Positions 37,683 through 43,690 of a stretch of 43,690 bases of DNA are shown one piece after another. Origin of the DNA: a virus; the IMG/VR virus record IMGVR_UViG_3300037628_000166, positions 1 to 43,690 of that record. One strand, written 5' to 3'. The first letter of the stretch is position 1. Each line of letters opens with the position of its first letter. Under the pieces are notes generated by a model that ran no database searches, was not told the origin of the DNA, and saw only the letters and a list, made by a program, of their open reading frames with translations. The position numbers and the translations under genes are program-made.

Positions 37683-37805
37683 ATGGAGTGCTGTCGTTGT
37701 CATCAAAAATGGTACGACCGGCCAGGGATGTATCGAGAGCGTGATCAGTGCCCCAGGTGCCTGAGCGTGTATTGGATCTGGGTGACCTGGAAGGGAAGGA
37801 AGTGA
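37683..37805 (+). CDS. Tiny zinc-ribbon protein
   Basis: 40 residues: MECCRCHQKWYDRPGMYRER, then QCPRCLSVYWIWVTWKGRK. C-x2-C-x-n-C-x2-C spacing of a minimal zinc ribbon. Its TGA overlaps the next GTG, and the next gene's binding site GGAAGGGAAGGAA lies within it. Confidence 0.6.
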   Translation: MECCRCHQKWYDRPGMYRERDQCPRCLSVYWIWVTWKGRK

Positions 37806-38059
37806 ATCCATTACCACCGCTGATGTACCAGGGCTTGACAGTCTTTTTGACTGACGGTGGATCATTGCGTCCGACACGAGTTCACAGCAGGAATGCCAAC
37901 CAGGGCAAGCACAGCTACCACCATCGCATACAGAAGAAATGGCTCAAACGCTTTGGCCAGCACTGGGTCGAGATCCAGGCGAGAGGGCAGGTTTTCCAGC
38001 TAGGCAGGCACTCGATCATCGTGCGACGTGATGACTGGGATGCGTTTCAACGTGGGTGA
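37802..38059 (+). CDS. Hypothetical phage protein
   Basis: 85 residues from GTG 37802 (GTGA overlap, GGAAGG upstream). LTVFLTDGGSLRPTRVHSRNANQGKHSYHHRIQKKWLKRFGQHWVEIQARGQVFQLGRHSIIVRRDDWDAF. Strand-rich with a basic His/Lys segment. Similar short proteins with HRI.KKWLKRFG recur in phages; role unknown. Confidence 0.65.
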   Translation: MNPLPPLMYQGLTVFLTDGGSLRPTRVHSRNANQGKHSYHHRIQKKWLKRFGQHWVEIQARGQVFQLGRHSIIVRRDDWDAFQRG

Positions 38060-38234
38060 GCTAGAACAGGAGTGGGACTCTGGTCCATTTTGCAGACACT
38101 GGTCTGATCCTGGCATGTGCGAGGAGATGTGCGTTAATTGCGGTCATGGTTGTGCCCAGCACTCTTACGGAGATGGCGAAACAGACTGTCTCGAAGGCGA
38201 CTGTGACTGTAAGGAATGGGTCGAATCAAGTTAG
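38040..38234 (+). CDS. Small Cys-rich protein
   Basis: 64 residues from ATG 38040. Seven Cys and several His: FCRHWSDPGMCEEMCVNCGHGCAQHSYGD, then CLEGDCDCKEW. Two likely metal sites. It overlaps the previous gene by 20 nt. Confidence 0.65.
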   Translation: MRFNVGELEQEWDSGPFCRHWSDPGMCEEMCVNCGHGCAQHSYGDGETDCLEGDCDCKEWVESS

Positions 38235-38251
38235 AAGGATGTTAGAACATT

Positions 38252-38440
38252 ATGGCTGAGAAGGTTGATCGTATGCTGACAGCAAACCAGAAGACCATCC
38301 TGGCGCTGTCGGAGCTGAAGCCATCGACGACCTACAACCTTGAGTTTCGAGACAGCCTCGTAGCTCAATTCAATCGAAGGGGCGAGCTGACGCCGAAACA
38401 GTGGCACAGCGCCCGACAACTGGTGAGAGATGATGGCTGA
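38252..38440 (+). CDS. Small hypothetical protein
   Basis: 62 residues: MAEKVDRMLTANQKTILALSELKPSTTYNLEFRDSLVAQFNRRGELTPKQWHSARQLVRD. Helical; the LTPKQWxxARxLV end recurs in small phage proteins. Overlaps the next ATG. Unknown. Confidence 0.65.
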   Translation: MAEKVDRMLTANQKTILALSELKPSTTYNLEFRDSLVAQFNRRGELTPKQWHSARQLVRDDG

Positions 38441-38636
38441 GAATCCTGATCGAGAATGTGCGGTGCATGGCAAGTTCGCGCCTAGCCAGGGAGACCTGAG
38501 ATTCGTCAATCGATTGGACGACAAGCTGGGACTGCTACGCATCCTGCAACGCTGGGAGTGGTCCTACACTGAGGCGAAGTTCGAGTGGTACGATGTGCAA
38601 TGGGTGAAGGATGAAATTGAAGAAGAAGCTGGTTGA
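38430..38636 (+). CDS. Small hypothetical protein
   Basis: 68 residues; two adjacent ATGs (38430 and 38433). MAENPDRECAVHGKFAPSQGDLRFVNRLDDKLGLLRILQRWEWSYTEAKFEWYDVQWVKDEIEEEAG. CAVHG at the front, acidic helix at the end. Unknown. Confidence 0.6.
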   Translation: MMAENPDRECAVHGKFAPSQGDLRFVNRLDDKLGLLRILQRWEWSYTEAKFEWYDVQWVKDEIEEEAG

Positions 38637-38712
38637 AGCCCTGGAGATCATTTGCTTCCTGGGTGCTGTTGGCCTGCTATTCTATGTGGGATACTTCCTG
38701 ACCAGCGGATAG
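38611..38712 (+). CDS. Tiny single-pass membrane protein
   Basis: 33 residues. Basic start MKLKKKL, then hydrophobic IICFLGAVGLLFYVGYFL, short end TSG. Starts within the previous gene (26-nt overlap). The binding site is poor, so expression is uncertain. Confidence 0.45.
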   Translation: MKLKKKLVEALEIICFLGAVGLLFYVGYFLTSG

Positions 38713-38727
38713 CTGGAGGAGCGAACG

Positions 38728-38997
38728 ATGAGTACGATTTACTACTGCGATGCACCTGGCTGCGTAAAGAAAGCAGCAGGCAGGCCAACACCTGATGGAT
38801 GGACTGGTCCGGAGGATTGGATGTTTCATAATGGTCCGGAGAAAGTCCTTGATGCGTGTAGCGAGGAGCATCTGGACGAGGCTCTTACGGTCGCCTATCC
38901 TCCGGATCCGGAAGCCGAAGAAGCTGAATCCGAGGAGCAGGACATCACCGAAGATGACGTAGGCACTATCCCGGTAATCGACGACACCGAATCGTAA
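38728..38997 (+). CDS. Small acidic protein with Cys pairs
   Basis: 89 residues; CTGGAGGAGCG precedes the [44 protein letters not shown], then a strongly acidic tail ([19 protein letters not shown]). The CDxPGC...GW...CSxxH arrangement looks like a small zinc site. Unknown role. Confidence 0.7.
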   Translation: MSTIYYCDAPGCVKKAAGRPTPDGWTGPEDWMFHNGPEKVLDACSEEHLDEALTVAYPPDPEAEEAESEEQDITEDDVGTIPVIDDTES

Positions 38998-39026
38998 ACT
39001 TCCTTCGCCGCCTGGAGGATGCAAGC

Positions 39027-39242
39027 ATGCCACTCAAAAAGGGTAGCAGTAACAAGGCTGTAAGCTCGAATATCAGTGAGCTGGTGCAAACGGGCAGACC
39101 GCAGAAACAGGCTGTCGCAATCGCGATGAGCAAGGCAGGCAGGTCCAAGCACAAGCCAGGCAATCCCCATGGCAAGAAGCCAGGAAACCCTCATATGTCG
39201 AAGGAGCGCCCAGCGCATCATCGCAACAAGCACAATATGTGA
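39027..39242 (+). CDS. DUF6496-like small basic protein
   Basis: 71 residues. [38 protein letters not shown] is the pattern of a small family seen in phages and bacteria (DUF6496-like). The rest is Lys/His/Pro-rich. GGAGG precedes the ATG by 8 nt. Possibly nucleic-acid binding; unknown. Confidence 0.8.
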   Translation: MPLKKGSSNKAVSSNISELVQTGRPQKQAVAIAMSKAGRSKHKPGNPHGKKPGNPHMSKERPAHHRNKHNM

Positions 39243-39619
39243 TGAGCGGCGAGGCCCGAAAGATTGCCAACGATGCCAGGGTGAAGCTCATGCTTCGCCG
39301 CATCATCGCTGGAGGGAATCCGAAAGTCATACATCGGCTTATGCGTCCGCATATGCGTCCGCATACCTGGGTGTTCCTACGACAGCAAGGCATCGCTGAT
39401 GATCCAGTCACTTGCCTGGGTATCGTGTTCCACGAATGGCCCAGGAACAAATACAACATGGTGAGGTTCACCAGCCACACCCATACCGGCGAAGAACTCA
39501 AGACATCAGGGCGGCTCGCCCCGCTCGACAATGGTCAGACTGGCCTGATTCTCCAGGTGCGCTGGCCCTGGGGAGCAATGCTGAAGCAGTACAAGGGCCT
39601 CAGCGACGGAAATCTATGA
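39242..39619 (+). CDS. Hypothetical phage protein before terL
   Basis: 125 residues from ATG 39242, sharing one base with the upstream stop (GTG 39239 is also open). A basic helical start (ARKIANDARVKLMLRRIIAG) is followed by MRPHMRPHTWV, encoded by two copies of ATGCGTCCGCAT, and a strand-rich C-terminus. Its stop lies 2 nt before terL. Unknown. Confidence 0.7.
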   Translation: MSGEARKIANDARVKLMLRRIIAGGNPKVIHRLMRPHMRPHTWVFLRQQGIADDPVTCLGIVFHEWPRNKYNMVRFTSHTHTGEELKTSGRLAPLDNGQTGLILQVRWPWGAMLKQYKGLSDGNL

Positions 39620-39620
39620 G

Positions 39621-41213
39621 GTGGTCGCAGACCCTTTATCAGTCCAGGAAGCAGTAGCCGAGTACAAAACTCAAGCCCAAGCTGAGTTCTATCGGAGAGA
39701 TCTGAGAGAATTTGTAGCGGCTGCTTGGTCGATCGTTGAACCTAAACCGTTCAAGACCAACTGGCACTTAGACGCCATCTGCGACCACCTCGCCTATGTC
39801 ACGTTCGGTGACATTCGCAATCTCATGATCAACATCCCGCCCAGGCAGACCAAGAGCCTGACTGCGAGTGTGCTGTGGCCGGTATGGGAGTGGCTGCTGG
39901 ATCCTGGGGTGCAATTCTTGTTTGCTTCCTATGCTCAGGAACTTGCTATCCGAGATGCAGTAAAGTCTCGTCGGCTGATCGAGTCAGCCTGGTTCAAGCA
40001 GCGGTATTCAGGTGCCTTCTACCTGGATCCAGCGGACAACAGGAAGAATCGCTACGTCAACAACCATGGTGGTCATCGCATCTCCGGCTCGATCCTGGGT
40101 AAGGCGACAGGTGAAGGTGGCGACAAGATCTGCATCGACGACCCGCACAACATGAAAGACGTGTACTCGGACACGATCCGGTACAACACCCTTTCGACCT
40201 GGGACAATAGCCTGAGATCACGCCTTAACGACCCAACCACAGGCCAGAAGGTGCTGATCGGCCAGCGGTCGCACGACGCTGATCTGTTCGGTCACATCCT
40301 GGCCAGCGAAGACGAGCGATGGGAAGTGCTGATGCTGCCGATGGAGTTCGATCCAGCCAGGAAGTGCATCACGTTCTTCAACAAGGGCAGGGGCCATCAG
40401 ACCAAGAAGGGCCCGTTGTTCGAGGATCCCAGGGAGAAGAAAGGCGAGCTGCTGAATCCGCAACGCTTTGGTGAGGAGGAGAGGAAGGCCGAGACCAAGG
40501 CAATGTCCGTGAGGGACTACAGCGCCCAGTTCAACCAGGATCCGACATCCGGTGGTGGCCTGATCCTGAAGAAGAAGTGGTGGCAGCAGTGGTGCTTCCC
40601 AGAGGATCATCCGGAAGCTGGCAAGCCGATGCCACACCCAGAGTTTATCGAGGTCATCTCGTTCTATGACACGGCATTCGAGGAGGATGAGGAGAACGAC
40701 TGCTCTGCCAGGATCACTGCTGGGCTGTTCGAGTATTCACCGTCAGGCCGGGAGATCGATACCGAGGTTCATGCGTTGCTGCTGGAGCGGTTCAACGATC
40801 GAGTGGAGTTCCCTGATCTCAAGACCGAGGCGATAGCCCACAATGTTCAGTGGAGCCCTGACCGAACGCTGATCGAGAGGAAGGCCAGCGGTCACTCACT
40901 GATCCAGGAGCTGCGTCGAGCTGGCGTTTCTATCTGGGGAGTGAATCCAGGCACCAAGGACAAAGTATTCAGAGCGCACATGGTTGCCCAGGTGCTGAAG
41001 GAAGGTCGGCTGTGGTACATCCCCAGGAACTGGGCCTACGAGGTGATCAATCAGTGCGCGACCTTCCCGGTCGGTGAGAATGATGACTTGGTGGATTGCA
41101 TCGTGATGTTGCTTGGATACATCCGTCGCCTGGGCCTGATGGAACTCGACGACGACGAGAAGATGGACGAGATGAAACTGTTCAGCCAACCGAGGAAGTT
41201 CTATGGAGCGTAG
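39621..41213 (+). CDS. Terminase large subunit
   Basis: 530 residues from GTG 39621; no ATG occurs near the start. ATPase: Walker A-like PPRQTKS (73-79), Walker B ICIDD (170-174), and an FASYAQELA region typical of phage terminases. Nuclease: ISFYDTAF with D350, IER (418-420) and NDDLVD (487-492), spaced as the RNase H-like acidic triad. It pumps DNA into the prohead and cuts it at the end. It lies 9.2 kb after the small subunit. Confidence 0.95.
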   Translation: MVADPLSVQEAVAEYKTQAQAEFYRRDLREFVAAAWSIVEPKPFKTNWHLDAICDHLAYVTFGDIRNLMINIPPRQTKSLTASVLWPVWEWLLDPGVQFLFASYAQELAIRDAVKSRRLIESAWFKQRYSGAFYLDPADNRKNRYVNNHGGHRISGSILGKATGEGGDKICIDDPHNMKDVYSDTIRYNTLSTWDNSLRSRLNDPTTGQKVLIGQRSHDADLFGHILASEDERWEVLMLPMEFDPARKCITFFNKGRGHQTKKGPLFEDPREKKGELLNPQRFGEEERKAETKAMSVRDYSAQFNQDPTSGGGLILKKKWWQQWCFPEDHPEAGKPMPHPEFIEVISFYDTAFEEDEENDCSARITAGLFEYSPSGREIDTEVHALLLERFNDRVEFPDLKTEAIAHNVQWSPDRTLIERKASGHSLIQELRRAGVSIWGVNPGTKDKVFRAHMVAQVLKEGRLWYIPRNWAYEVINQCATFPVGENDDLVDCIVMLLGYIRRLGLMELDDDEKMDEMKLFSQPRKFYGA

Positions 41214-41475
41214 CGTCAAGAATGTCCACGAGCTGGAGGCTGGCAAGTTCGATGCAGTGCGAATACTGCGGGACTGCTTGGCAGATGCAGAGCGCGGCAA
41301 GATCAAGCATGTGATCGTGGTCTGTGCTGATGCAATGGACGAAGACGATGCCCAGAATGGTCAGTATCTGTGGGCAACCTGGTCAGACATGACGAGGCAG
41401 CAGGTTTTGTGGTTGCAACGGTGGTCGAGCAGCTTCATCAATCACCGCTACTTTGGGCAGTATCACGACGATTGA
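41203..41475 (+). CDS. Small conserved phage protein
   Basis: 90 residues: MERSVKNVHELEAGKFDAVRILRDCLADAERGKIKHVIVVCADAMDED, then YLWATWSDMTRQQVLWLQRW. AGGAAGTTCT precedes the ATG, which overlaps terL. Proteins with a VIVVx-D core after a helix, ending in W.WS..T...LLWL, are common in phages. Unknown. Confidence 0.75.
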   Translation: MERSVKNVHELEAGKFDAVRILRDCLADAERGKIKHVIVVCADAMDEDDAQNGQYLWATWSDMTRQQVLWLQRWSSSFINHRYFGQYHDD

Positions 41476-41507
41476 GGTAGACTTCGCTCGCCGCCCAAGG
41501 AGGAACC

Positions 41508-41651
41508 ATGGAGATTCTTATTTTCATTCTGGGCTTTGTCTTCGCCCTGGTGCTGGTGCATTTCTACCCAGGGTTGGCCACGGTCGGAGCAGCGGTTGTG
41601 AAATCTTGCAAGGCCGGTATTGCCTGGATCCGGAGTAAGCGCAGTGGCTAA
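41508..41651 (+). CDS. Tiny single-pass membrane protein
   Basis: 47 residues. Hydrophobic MEILIFILGFVFALVLVHFY, then a short helix and basic end IAWIRSKRSG. A near-perfect AAGGAGG precedes the ATG. Its position between TerL and virion genes does not indicate function. Confidence 0.7.
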   Translation: MEILIFILGFVFALVLVHFYPGLATVGAAVVKSCKAGIAWIRSKRSG

Positions 41652-41790
41652 GCAGGGCAGTAACAAGTCACGCAACCAGCTCAGATCTGGTGGCAGCATC
41701 AATGCCAAGTGGCTTGAGAACAATAAGAGCCAGCGTCGTCGTCGAGGCAAGGTGGCGAAGCAATCACGTCGAGCGAACAGGAAGAAGTGA
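41644..41790 (+). CDS. Tiny, very basic protein
   Basis: 48 residues from GTG 41644, with CCGGAGTAAGCGCA upstream. About 16 Arg/Lys (NKSQRRRRGKVAKQSRRANRKK) suggest nucleic-acid binding. It overlaps the upstream stop by 8 nt. Confidence 0.6.
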   Translation: MAKQGSNKSRNQLRSGGSINAKWLENNKSQRRRRGKVAKQSRRANRKK

Positions 41791-41853
41791 CAGCACGATA
41801 GGGACCGGATAGAATCCAGCAACTTCGCCGCCAACGAAGCATAGGGCACAGCT

Positions 41854-42780
41854 ATGGGATTAGGTGGCGGAGGTCTCGAAGGACTAACCAGTCAATCTGG
41901 TGGTGGTGCCGGTGGCTCCGCAGTCAGTGGTCTGGGCATCTGGCGCTTCAGAACTGAGACATCAGCACCTCCAGCGAGCGGCCAGCTCAGGTTTAACAAC
42001 TCCGATATAGAATCAGCCACCGTGCTATTCCTGCATGAGACCAATGCAGATGGCACCGACATGGCGAACTTCCTGGAGCAGTTGGGTGTCGGTTCATTCC
42101 TGTACATCCAGGATCGATCGGCCTCAGAGAACTTCATCCTGGTCCAGATCTCCTCGAACACTGACAACGGTGTCTATCGCAGTTTCGGAATCGATATTGT
42201 CGAGCAGCAGGGAGACAAGCCTTCTCAGAACAGTGAAGTTGGTATCGTCGCGACTGGTGATCCATCACCGACTCCATCAATTTCATTCCCATCGTTCCAG
42301 TTCGAGCCATTGCAGTTGGATGATCCGAATAATGCTGACTGGGCTGTTAATGCCGTGGCTCCTGCGGTTGGCGATGTCATCAATGCCGCACTCACGGTTC
42401 GACGATTCGATAGCGCCAGCGAGGAAGGTGTTGGGTTTATGCTGGAAGTTCCGGCAGGCGCGACGAACATCGTCTTTGGTTTTTTGTCGAGGGCTATTTC
42501 GCCGCAACCGACTCCAAATAACGTAGGGGTAAATATCTATAATCGTGGCATTCCGGACGGTTCGCCGGTTCAATCGTGGTCTGCCGGGGATCAGTTGACG
42601 GATATTGCATTACCGAACAACACCAACTTTGTGAAGGATTCGGAGTCAGTTACGTTAGCGAGTCTTGGTATTACAGCGGGGGAAACTACTCAATTTGAGT
42701 TGACTCGTGTTGCTCCAACAGGCGGGAATAACCAATTCGGTGACTGGGCATTGCTGCAACTTACGATTGGATTCAGCTAA
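41854..42780 (+). CDS. Tail-fibre or virion surface protein
   Basis: 308 residues. Gly-rich start, then a domain (about 28-135) with GIWRFRTETSAPPASGQLRFNN and VGSFLYIQDRSASENFILVQI, a pattern common to virion proteins of marine phages. A C-terminal domain (about 150-308) has DDPNNADWAVNAVAP, EEGVGFMLEVPAGATN, IYNRGIPD, VQSWSAGDQL and FELTRVAP, a beta-rich module recurrent in phage surface proteins. Probably trimeric and surface-exposed; host binding is a reasonable guess. Codon use shifts toward AT-richer in the C-terminal part. Confidence 0.75.
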   Translation: MGLGGGGLEGLTSQSGGGAGGSAVSGLGIWRFRTETSAPPASGQLRFNNSDIESATVLFLHETNADGTDMANFLEQLGVGSFLYIQDRSASENFILVQISSNTDNGVYRSFGIDIVEQQGDKPSQNSEVGIVATGDPSPTPSISFPSFQFEPLQLDDPNNADWAVNAVAPAVGDVINAALTVRRFDSASEEGVGFMLEVPAGATNIVFGFLSRAISPQPTPNNVGVNIYNRGIPDGSPVQSWSAGDQLTDIALPNNTNFVKDSESVTLASLGITAGETTQFELTRVAPTGGNNQFGDWALLQLTIGFS

Positions 42781-43690
42781 TGGGCCTGGCACTTCCTTTT
42801 GGACTTGGGCAAAGCGGCCTGGTTGAAGCTGGTGTCGGTCTCGGTGCCGCTGGATTAGCAGCGGGGGCTGTGGCTGCGCCAGCCGGAGACCCGGATATTG
42901 ACGCTTACAGTCTCACATCAGCCGCTGTACCTTTTACGATTGTTGCCAACAACCACTTGAGTCCGACCTTCAGTCTCTCTGGAGACAGGGTGTATTGGGC
43001 ACGAGCATCATCCTTTCAGTCATTCCAATATGAACTGCCTACGCCAGGTGATCTCTCGACGCTGACAGGGAATTTTGAAGGAGCCCAGAACTGGGCTATT
43101 AACACTCAAAACATGCGGAGCATTGCATTAAATCCGGCTCGTACTAAGGCTTACAAGATGCGGAGGGCTAGTGGTTCAGGCGACTCTTTTGTATCTGCTG
43201 ATCCGTTCTCTGCTGTGGCTCTCGGTGACCCTGCTCTAAATCCATACGCACTAACAAATACAGTGCTTGGGACCGGCCTCGTGAGTCCTCTCACTCCTCG
43301 TGATTTCGTTGCGGCAGCTAACGATCTGGACCTCTACGTGGCGTCTTACGACATTGCCGATCGGAGGATTTACCATTTTCAGATGAGCGTAGCGGGAGAT
43401 GCCAGTACAGCCGTGGCTCAAGGTGCAGTATTAGATTTGACCAGCAAGTTTGCGACCTTCATGTACGGGATCGCCTACACACCTGATGGAAGTAAACTGT
43501 TTGTTCTGGGTGATAATCTCGGCACCCTGAGCATTGCCCAGTTCGATTTGAGTGTCGCATACGATGTGACGACTGCTGTTGACAGCGGAAAATCACTGAC
43601 GGTCACTCCAGCATTTTTCTCACAGGTATCATCGAATCTCTCGGTTGCCGTATGGGAGAACCCGGTAGGCGGATTTAAGCTGTACCTCAC
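42780..43690 (+). CDS. Beta-propeller-like tail-fibre protein, 3' end outside window
   Basis: The ATG shares its A with the stop of the previous gene (TAATG). The frame is open to the right edge (about 303 codons). N-terminus Gly/Ala-rich (GLALPFGLGQSGLVEAGVGL). The body has a repeating pattern: IAYTPDGSKLFVLG, then LSIAQFDLSVAYDVTTAV, typical of blade-like repeats (G.AF.PDG.K.YV.G.....v.QYDLS.AWDV.TA) in phage tail or fibre proteins. An earlier divergent repeat is around SLSGDRVYWARA...FQYELPTPGDLSTL. Likely a host-recognition or virion surface protein. Confidence 0.75.
   Translation, partial: MGLALPFGLGQSGLVEAGVGLGAAGLAAGAVAAPAGDPDIDAYSLTSAAVPFTIVANNHLSPTFSLSGDRVYWARASSFQSFQYELPTPGDLSTLTGNFEGAQNWAINTQNMRSIALNPARTKAYKMRRASGSGDSFVSADPFSAVALGDPALNPYALTNTVLGTGLVSPLTPRDFVAAANDLDLYVASYDIADRRIYHFQMSVAGDASTAVAQGAVLDLTSKFATFMYGIAYTPDGSKLFVLGDNLGTLSIAQFDLSVAYDVTTAVDSGKSLTVTPAFFSQVSSNLSVAVWENPVGGFKLYL

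Noticed and set aside
39340-39366. ATGCGTCCGCAT repeat as a regulatory site
   Set aside because: Only two copies within coding sequence, encoding MRPHMRPH; probably a small local duplication.
1-43690. Integrase, transposase or lysogeny repressor
   Set aside because: No tyrosine or serine recombinase, transposase or intact C1/Cro-type gene was found in any frame; only a doubtful 24-codon remnant near 27031.

Overview
The window is a contiguous piece of a tailed, double-stranded DNA bacteriophage genome. It contains both terminase subunits, a two-component spanin lysis module, a DnaB-type replisome, a RecT/YqaJ recombination module, tail-fibre-like proteins and a very large polyvalent virion-type protein. 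The host is Gram-negative: the phage has an inner- and outer-membrane spanin pair and proteins with Sec, lipoprotein and twin-arginine leaders. The CsrA homologue points loosely to a gammaproteobacterial host, but that is inference. I see no integrase, excisionase or intact repressor, so nothing here supports lysogeny.

Layout. (1) 1-10187, plus strand: the 3' part of a giant polyvalent protein (more than 2800 residues, open at the left edge), then a DUF5675-type protein, small membrane proteins and an overlapping i-spanin/o-spanin pair. (2) 10099-19920, minus strand: an early/middle block read leftward from a promoter in front of recT. It runs RecT, small proteins, YqaJ-type exonuclease, SSB, many small conserved phage proteins, a DnaQ-like exonuclease, a secreted protein and CsrA. 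An unusual 167-nt tRNA-like RNA lies between two of its genes. (3) 20056-23679, plus strand: replication operon with a DUF1376/O-like protein, DnaB helicase and RusA. (4) 23866-29313, minus strand: a second leftward block with a Toprim/TopoVI-A-like protein, a DUF932 protein and small genes, split by terminators and its own promoters. (5) 29408-43690, plus strand: late region with TerS, about 30 small proteins (many Cys-rich zinc ribbons), a cassette of exported proteins including three with twin-arginine leaders, TerL about 9 kb after TerS, and two tail-fibre-like proteins, the last open at the right edge.

How it works together. Leftward transcription units, plus the rightward replication operon, start at promoters that share a motif around the transcription start ([CT]TGGGTACAG or close variants), suggesting one common regulator or one shared 5' RNA element. 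Replication would use the O-like protein and DnaB, possibly from a palindrome-plus-iteron site inside the O-like gene. Recombination would use RecT, YqaJ, SSB and RusA. CsrA may act on leaders such as the Shine-Dalgarno hairpin in front of the DUF932 gene. Genes are tightly packed with many ATGA, GTGA and TGATG stop/start overlaps, so translational coupling is widespread. Several real genes are under 60 codons and use GTG or TTG starts.

Most small proteins can only be called conserved-looking phage proteins. Family names were assigned by eye from motifs, without any database search.
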